Of a DNA stretch of 64,000 nucleotides, positions 56,294-64,000 are shown piece after piece (the stretch's first letter is position 1; each line of letters starts with the position of its first letter). The notes beneath the pieces were generated by a model. The model did no database searches. It saw only the letters and a list, made by a program, of their open reading frames with translations, and was not told the origin of the DNA. The position numbers were made by a program, and so were the translations under genes. This DNA comes from Chamaecrista fasciculata (lineage: Eukaryota; Streptophyta; Magnoliopsida; Fabales; Fabaceae): the NCBI GenBank assembly GCA_003254925.1, contig QANZ01030688.1, positions 96,170 through 160,169 of the forward strand, read 5' to 3'.

Positions 56294-59200
56294 ACTCCCT
56301 GAGCAGCCAAGCCATCTAGTCCTCCTTTCAAGCGTGATGATTAGCCGTCCACTAGATGTTTTGTTATAATTTGTCAATCTTTTGTTAATTTTTTTTTGGT
56401 AGAGAAAGGACCTAAAAAAAAGGCCAATTTTTTCTGTTGATTGATTATGTGCCATTTGATGTATTGTGGTATGCAAATGTCCTTATGAAATATCAACCAG
56501 AGTATTTAACTTTAATTTTATTTGATAGAAATTTAGTCCATTTAATTGGTGTAATAAATTGAATTTGTTAAATTAGTTTATATTTACATCTGACGAATTA
56601 CATGTTCATAATAATTATGAATATTTTGTTTAGAAAGATATAGTTCGTAATTGAAGTTAAAAAGTATATGTTGGATATATCATAATATTTTATTAACAAA
56701 ATTGATCATTAAAATGAAGAGATGGAAAGAGAAGGAAAATGACGAAAATACATAAATCTTTTTATATATTCTTTATTCTTGTTCAGGTAGTAATATTTCT
56801 TCTTAAATATTTAAGTTTAAGGTATTCTAAATTTGTGAAGAAGTCTTATTTTTTTCATTTTATTTTCAACTTTTCAAATAAAAGATATCTTAATTGTAAA
56901 ATTTTCTTACTAATATTTTTTTTCCTTCCTAATTTCATTCCAAACATACCATTAGAGTTATGAGAGCAAAACATGAATGAAGAAATAACAAAATTGAGGC
57001 GGTGGGTGTGCACATGTATCTTATATATATATATATATATATATATGTAGTTCATGTAATAAGTAGAATGGATGAAGTGGTTGGAGGTATGAGTAGCAAG
57101 GATTGTGATGTAGAAGATTCAGAGAAAGGAGAAAGAAATAAAGAGACGTGGGGTAGTGACAAGGACAAGGTGGTTCCAATCCAATGTATATGAAGCTATA
57201 GGAATACAAAATGACAGAATATATATGAGATAATGAGAGAATTGAATAACGCGTATAGTACACTCTGGTCACCTCGCAGTCGGTGATACTCATGCTCCCT
57301 CAATCCATATTCAAATTCATCAACATCCTTAATGTAGATTTCCACTTAGTGTCCAAGGAAGCATCTTTCAGGACCAATTAACAAATATACTTTAATCAAT
57401 ACAAGGTTGTAAATAATACCTTATGATATAGATGATCCTACAAGACCAGGAGTATAGATCATACTAAACCTTTTTTAAAAGTTGAATATTATTATAAGAA
57501 ATGAACATATAGAGTATGGTATAGGAAGAGATTCCTTGCCAGAAGTGAAGTAAAGCAAGAGTTATTATGTGTGTTACACATAATGTTCAAAATTAGAATA
57601 AAGTTATCAATGCAGTCTAGCAGAATTTCTATTGAAATAGGTGTTCACATCTAGTATTCCAGTGTATCTCAAATAGGATTGTCTTTGGTAGATACATGTA
57701 AAAAGAATTAGAATAAAGGTTGGTCGAACCCAGCATTTCAGTTACAAAAATCCTCTTTCTTCCTCACATTTTTATCTCACTCAAACGACGAAACTTCCAA
57801 CTTTGAAAATGAAAGCGACAAGTCATGAACATGATGAAGTCATTAATGACGAAAACACTCACTCACGTGACACGCACGGAGACGAATCCCTTAATTGTTA
57901 ATGAGGATTAGGAATACTGGAATAGGATTAAACCTAATAAACAAAACGGAACGTCATGATATCACGGAATTCAGAGATCTAGCTGTAAGATGGGGATTGG
58001 TGGATTTTCTTCATGAGTGGATGACGATGCTGATTATGATTGGTTCCAAAGCATTCATTTTGTATAATTATTATCAAGGATGTCCGTGTTTTTTTGGCCA
58101 AAAATAAAAGATGTCCGTGTGTGTATGTATCCCAATAACGTAATAAATATTTAAATTATATTTTTTTTATTCTCACAATATATTTGAGATATGTCTCAGA
58201 TTTATGATTGATTTTTAAAATATTTATTAAATTTTTTTAGATATTTTAAATTCATGATTTCATATCTACTTCCCTATATAATAAGGAATTTACTAATTGA
58301 ATAATAAGGACGAGTTCCTCTTCTAAAATCCCAAAGCTTTAGGTCCCGAGAGTGTGAAAGAGCGCACAAGATTTGATATTTTTGAAGAGATGAATAAATG
58401 ATCCATGAAAAAGTTGAAGATTTATGCAATTAAACTGAATTTTTAATTTAAGAGAAGAATTGTTAGGAATAATTAGATTTATACAATGTAACAATGGGCT
58501 AGTTATTTTTAAATTACTGACATTAATAATAATAATTCTGTGAGCTAGTGAGAGATGGTGCTTCAGAAATTTGATATTATTCAACACAAATATCAAATTT
58601 TTGAAGTAATGGCGAGCATTCGTTCTTCCCACTAGCATAATTCTTTATAGCAACATCATCTCAACATATGAGAGATGTGTTACTCTATCTCACAGACTCA
58701 TGACCTAAAACTCTAATACCACTTGATAGAATTTTTTTATGAAACATAGAAGCTCTCAAACTTTGCTTGAATTTTAAATATTAGAGTAAATTAATATTTT
58801 AATCCCTAAAAGATTATAGATTTTTCAATTGATCTTCAGAAGACCGTCTTCAAGATATACGGTTACAATTAATTCAGTCTTTTATGTTGAAGATATCAAC
58901 TAAAATTGAATGAAAAATGAGTAATCTAGAGGGATTTTAAATTTTGTTGATATTATACTTAACAATTTATATTAAAAAAGTATATTAACTATTAAATTCA
59001 AATTAATATCTTAATATAGTGAACATATTGATTTTAGTTACATCTTTCATTGGTTATATTTTATAATTTCATCTTTTGAGGACTAAATTAAGAAAATTCA
59101 TAATCTTTTGGTGATTAAATTATCAATTTGCTTTATTTTTTCTAAAAAAAATTCTTATCTTGATGCAAACTTATATTTTAAGGATATAGAGATTTAAGTT

Positions 59201-61118
59201 CTTTAAAAAAAAAAATGAATCTTATGATTATTTTGAATACGTCAAAAAATTGATTTTTTTCCTGTTAAAGCATATTAAAAATAAAGACCAAAAACTATCT
59301 TCTTCGTTCATAATTTTATACTCTTTATTCAAGAGCTTGATAATTTCGTAATTATTTGACAGAAGGAAAGGAAGCAATGGCCACTACTATATTGGCTGTG
59401 GGCCCTTCCTTCCATGTCTGACACTCGCTCCCATTCTTATCTCTTTAATATGGATTTTTTAAAGTTTTTTTTCTTTACATTCTGGTAGAGTTAGAGAGAT
59501 AAAGGAAGAGAAAATAAGAGAGAGAAAAAGAAAATGTGGATCTTATATATTTTTATTTCATGAAATTCGTATTTTTTTCTCTAACTCTACAAGAAATGCA
59601 TGAAAAAGAACTCTAGAGGATCCAATCCCCTTTAATCGTTCATTCTTAAATTATTTTCAATTTATTTTTATATTTTGAAACAAATAAAACATGTTTAATA
59701 AAACAAATATTTCTTATGCATGTTTGCTTAAATAACTTTATTTTTTTATACAAAATAAAATTTGAATGATTAAATTTTTTAATGATCCTAAAATTTAAAA
59801 TAATATTTACATGACACGCGAAACTAATAATATATGATACGATGATTAGGGTATATACGTATAGTATGATAGGGCAATAGGCATTAATAGGCTACAAATA
59901 TGAGTATATGTTTAGTTACTTTTAATTTGTCTCCCACTTATAGGACCATATTACTATCAACCATCAACTAATAAACTCCTCGATCTTCAATATAATTCCT
60001 CAATAAACTCAATCCTTAATTAGTGATTGACACAGGTTCATGGTTAGGTTAGGTCGTTAGGTTAGGTTTAGTTGTTTTCGTTTCTTCTTAAAGCTTCTAA
60101 TTAAACGATCAATTTTGGAAATATTCTATTCTATTCTATTTTCATGACTCAATAACCCTCATTATCATATATACATATATATATATATATATGATCAATC
60201 CCATATATATAATTTATTAATTCAAAGTTAATTAGAGAATTAAAGGCCAGTCAAAAGTTGACCGTACCCAAACCAAACCATAACCATCCTTTTCATCATG
60301 TCTATTAATTAAGGCATCATGATCAATATGTACACATCAATTAAACTTTAATTAAACAAACATACATCCAGTGCTAAATTCAAACCCACTCAATTATCTA
60401 TATATATATATATATATGCAGTCAAATTCAATATTCAATTCCTTCTGAAATTCGTGAATTAAATAATAGAGTGTGAAAGGAAATGCGTGTGTGAATTGTG
60501 GCGGAAGGAGGAGACGTGTTGTTGTTTATGGTGAGTAGTTTTGCCAGCATGCATGCATTTCATAGATATATGCAAAAGCAGCTTCTTCTTCACAATTATT
60601 AAAGTAAAAAGTATGGAAAGCAACATCAATATCTTTTTGTAGATTAATATATTATAATATTATTATCAAATTAATAATTAATTAGCATGCATATATCAGG
60701 AAGCTCATAAGAGATGCATACACATGGAAGGTGATACAAAACACGAGGCAACAACCAACAAAAATAGATAAGATTGATTGTGGCCACTTTGCTCTCCATT
60801 GGTTTATAACCAACTTTGAATTCTTACTTGCATGCGTCACAAACCACTTACAATAACAATCCCCTTTTTCTTTTTTTAGTTTTATTCTAATTAAAAATCT
60901 TTGTTATTTTACACGTGGCACCAAACAGAATATATATACTAATTATGGTTTAACCCATTTGGATTTAAGTGACTTGTGGTTCAAAAGTTTAGTACATTCT
61001 AATATCATGTGTTTTGTATTGTTAGTAGTTAGAATACTTCTGATTTTATTTCGTAAAAGATTAACGGCACATGTCACATATTGTTTATGTGACTCAGTAA
61101 AACAATTGAAATTTTTAA
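56294..61118. other. AT-rich intergenic region with scattered repeats
   Basis: It contains AT microsatellites (57022-57046, 60172-60191, 60402-60417) and a decayed inverted pair at about 58790-59140 (TTAATCCCTAAAAGATTATA and its partner). No protein family, splice structure or RNA gene is recognisable. The frames at 57002-57193, 57895-58107 and 58339-58638 lack motifs. Confidence 0.5.
59445..59631. repeat. Dispersed repeat, copy B (inverted relative to copy A)
   Basis: Its reverse complement starts GGGGATTGGATCCTCTAGAG and continues with GTAGAGTTAGAGA and ATGAAATAAAAATATATAA, in the same order as 24334-24535. It is a non-coding repeat family of unknown class. Confidence 0.65.
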
Positions 61119-61841
61119 GGTTAAATATTCATTTTGGTCTTCAAGCTATGGTATAAGTTTTATTTTGGTCTTACAATTATTTTTTGTTCTATTTTGGTCC
61201 TCAAACTTCTTTATTTGTTCCGTTTTAGTCTTCAAAATGTGATTTCATATAATTTATATTGTTATTTCTTAATTGGACAGTTGAGATGAATCACTTATCT
61301 CTCACATATGTCATAATCAGTGAGTGGTAAAGAAAGAAAAGAAAATTTTCATTCTTAATCAGAAATTGGAGATAAATTTATAGTTGATTTCTATCTCCAA
61401 TTTATGACTGAATAATAGTGAAAACCAGATAAAATTACAATTTCGAGACCAAAGTGGAATATAATAAATGTAAAAGTTTGAGGACAAAAATAAAACAAAA
61501 AATCATTTTATGACCAAAATGAAATTAACTTACCTCATATTCTAATAAGCGGATTGGAGAGAGAAAGAAAAATTTTACTTCTTATTTACAAATTATAATA
61601 TATTAGCAGTTGATTTTACTTTTTAACAATAAAGGTTTTTTTTTCTTTTTCTCTATCTTAATTAAATTATTATGACACATATGAGAGAGATAACAACATA
61701 AATAAAATAGAATCACAATTGAGACTAACGGTGGAATAATTGAAAAAAAAAATTTAAGAACTTAAATGAAATGAAAAAATATGGTTTATGGACTAAAACA
61801 AAATTCACCACGTAGTTCAGGGACCAAAATAGAATATTGAC
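61119..61841. mobile_element. Compound inverted-repeat (MULE-like) element
   Basis: The left end GGTTAAATATTCATTTTGGT has two inverted partners: one near 61530 (reverse complement GTTAATTTCATTTTGGTC) and one at 61841 (GTCAATATTCTATTTTGGTC). This suggests a tandem or nested pair of related elements. No clear target duplication was found. Confidence 0.5.
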
Positions 61842-61984
61842 TTAAGTAATAATATAAAAAATTATATTTATTGTTAAATTTGAGTTAATATTTTAAACAA
61901 AATCATCAAATTAATTGTAATTATATTTTTAAAAATAAGTTTTAATTAAAAATTTATTACTCTTCAATAATTAAATTATTAATT

Positions 61985-61985
<1 letters not shown>

Positions 61986-62041
<56 letters not shown>
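61986..62041. repeat. (TA)n(GA)n compound microsatellite
   Basis: About eight TA units run directly into twenty AG/GA units. GAGA tracts like this occur in plant promoters, but no gene follows within 2 kb. Confidence 0.95.
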
Positions 62042-62042
<1 letters not shown>

Positions 62043-63103
62043 ATACGATTGGAGTTGATTGCTTTAACTTTGTAATTATTAGTATTAAAGTTAGTAATAT
62101 CATTCTTTTGGGCCCCTCTTTTGCATCATAGTAACTGCCTCGACCTTCCATGGCTTCAAACTTTTTGTACCTTCAATTCAACAACCACATCTCAGACTCA
62201 TACAATTAATATGTTCAACAATTAAAACTTAGTACTGTACTATAATTAACTAATTCCTTGAAATGCCATATAATTAATGGTGAACAGCAATTCATTGTCA
62301 AGGCTAGCTGTTGAATGTTATGCTAAGTTTTCAAACAGATACTAATTAGTAATTATCAATCCAGCATGTACACAACAGGTAATGAATTATATATAGTACA
62401 TATATATTTTCAAACTTAGTAGCATATTGACATTAGTACATTTGAAAAAGCAATTGCAAATTCTGAATCAATCAATTGATAGCCTTATAGTACAAAACAC
62501 AAATGGTGTGAATTTAGTAACTAACTATTGTACAAAAGTGGAAAAACTGAGTGATCCACACAGAATCTTTTTTTCATAAAGTTAAATAAATGGCAGCTTA
62601 TGATTTATGAATGAAACCACACTCTTCATCCATCCATCTTTCTTTATCTTTTCCTTTTCTTTAACTTTTTCAATGGCAAATCCTGGACCCCCCACAATAC
62701 ACTTACAAACACACACACTCACACACTTTGAGTGATCATTAATTTTGACAAGCAATTAAATGAGAAATTTCTACCTTTCTTTTAGAATACCATTTACATT
62801 TCTAATGAAACTAAAACATGAGAATTGATTTCAATAGAAAAGTTAACGTATATATGGATTAAGAATTCAATTCTTTAAAATCTATTTTATAAATCTTCAA
62901 TTTTTGAAAGTTTGTAGATGATCATCCTTCTTGGGGCATGAAAAAGAATTTTGATGAGAGTCTTGAGTATAACTTGCAAAAGAGTACAATCCGATTTGAT
63001 CTCCTATTACTTCTTCAGTAGTTAAGTTGATAAAGGATCAAGAATGAGTGAACGTATTTAGGGTTGAAGAATGATATATCTCTCTAACTGATTGAAGTGG
63101 ACT
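62042..63103. other. AT-rich intergenic DNA
   Basis: Nothing beyond simple AT-rich sequence, a short ACAC tract near 62711-62726 and T-rich runs was recognised. Confidence 0.5.
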
Positions 63104-63256
63104 TATACTAATTAGTTCATAAAAGGTAATTAATCCATAAAAAAGACTAATTAGTATACTATTTTGATTTTTCATGGACTAAACGGTATATTTTAATCTC
63201 TTAGGGATTGAGTTGTCAACTCAGTGATTTTTAGGGATCAAATTGTTAGTTTACAC
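63104..63256. mobile_element. Truncated copy 2 of the GTAAACTAACAATTTG MULE family
   Basis: The right end, with GTTGTCAACTCAGTGATTTT and AAATTGTTAGTTTACAC, matches the right half of the element at 56014-56284. The left end and arm are missing or decayed. Confidence 0.6.
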
Positions 63257-63811
63257 TATAAAATATAAATAGTCTAAAAAAGGTAAAAATATAAATTGTT
63301 AGTTTACATATATATGAATCTTTTCAAAAAGTAAAACAGAAGGCAGAACATAAATGGAAACTAGAGCTAGAGGGGATTCCATCCGATCCATCACGACATT
63401 ATCTTTTTCTTTTTCAGTCCCTAATTAAACTCTCTTTCTTTTTTGTTTCTGTTTGTGATTAAAAGAAAAAAAAAAGGCTATTTGAGATGAGCACAGAAGT
63501 AATATAAAGGAGAAAGCTCCAATTATATATGAAACTAGTTATTTCAAGAGATCCACGTACGCCAATGTATAGATATATCTTTTCTTTTGTGAAAAGGATG
63601 CAAAATTATACCAACCAAAAAAAGAAAAGATAGAATATTCTTAATACGTTCCTTTCTAGTTCCATTTATTTTTGAAAACGACACATACGTAATTTACTTG
63701 GTTTCCTCTCTCAACTCTCACCCCCAACACTAGTGGAGCCTCTGAACTGTCTCTGTTTACAATGATGTTTTTTATTCTAGTTTCTTGTTCTGTTATATTA
63801 TCTTGGTTAAA

Positions 63812-64000
63812 GGGTCATTTTGGTCCTAAATGTATGCTTTGATGTTCATTTTGGTCCATTATATTTTAAAATGTTCAAATTGGTCCTAAATATTTACAAA
63901 ATGTTTCATTTTGGTCCCAAGTAGTCCAACTATTGAATATGGCTTGTTTCAAGTTCAAGCGTGACGAGTTTAGAGCTATGTATTGTTCTCGAAGAATATT
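63812..64000. mobile_element. Partial inverted-repeat element cut by the window end
   Basis: Repeated 'ttggtcctaaatat' and 'cattttggtccc' units begin at AGGGTCATTTTGGTCC. The last bases (GCGTGACGAGTTTAGAGCTA) resemble the centre of the element at 13089-13576. The other end is outside the window. Confidence 0.5.

Overview
This is a nuclear segment of a flowering plant, most likely a eudicot. The evidence is AT-rich intergenic DNA, many GT-AG introns with T-rich acceptors, plant-only gene families (two SAURs and a filament-like plant protein), a plastid-type ATP sulfurylase, and a dense population of small plant transposons. Two single N positions (about 3163 and 10287) fit a draft assembly. 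I cannot name the species.

Five protein-coding genes can be built confidently. A SAUR49-like SAUR lies at 5116-5601 (+). A filament-like plant protein of the FPP4/5/6 type lies at 27084-31264 (+, five coding exons plus a 5' UTR intron, 1086 aa). A second SAUR lies at 33114-33506 (-). A plastid ATP sulfurylase lies at 38846-42746 (-, five exons, 488 aa). An XRN3-like nuclear 5'-3' exoribonuclease lies at 45873-54606 (+, 23 exons, 1098 aa). Exon borders were placed by hand from GT/AG sites and reading frame, and every model closes in frame. No tRNA, rRNA or CRISPR was seen.

The rest is repeat-rich. About a dozen short inverted-repeat elements, most with 'ggtccc' motifs near their ends, lie between the genes. 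Many have 9-bp flanking duplications, the signature of Mutator-like elements (MULEs). Two carry captured pieces of host genes (Pack-MULEs). The element at 8207-9065 holds the 5' leader and first 44 codons of a KORRIGAN-type endo-1,4-beta-glucanase. The element at 17187-18531 has 469-bp inverted repeats around a laccase fragment fused in frame to a Gnk2/DUF26 fragment. There is also a hAT element with a perfect 8-bp duplication, a Stowaway-like and Tourist-like elements, a Helitron-like 3' end, SINE-like retroposons (one inside an ATP sulfurylase intron), and a GC-rich palindromic MITE family carrying G-boxes.

The genes are not expected to form a cluster. One pairing is still worth noting: ATP sulfurylase starts the pathway whose by-product PAP inhibits XRN exoribonucleases, and the two genes sit head to head about 3.1 kb apart.
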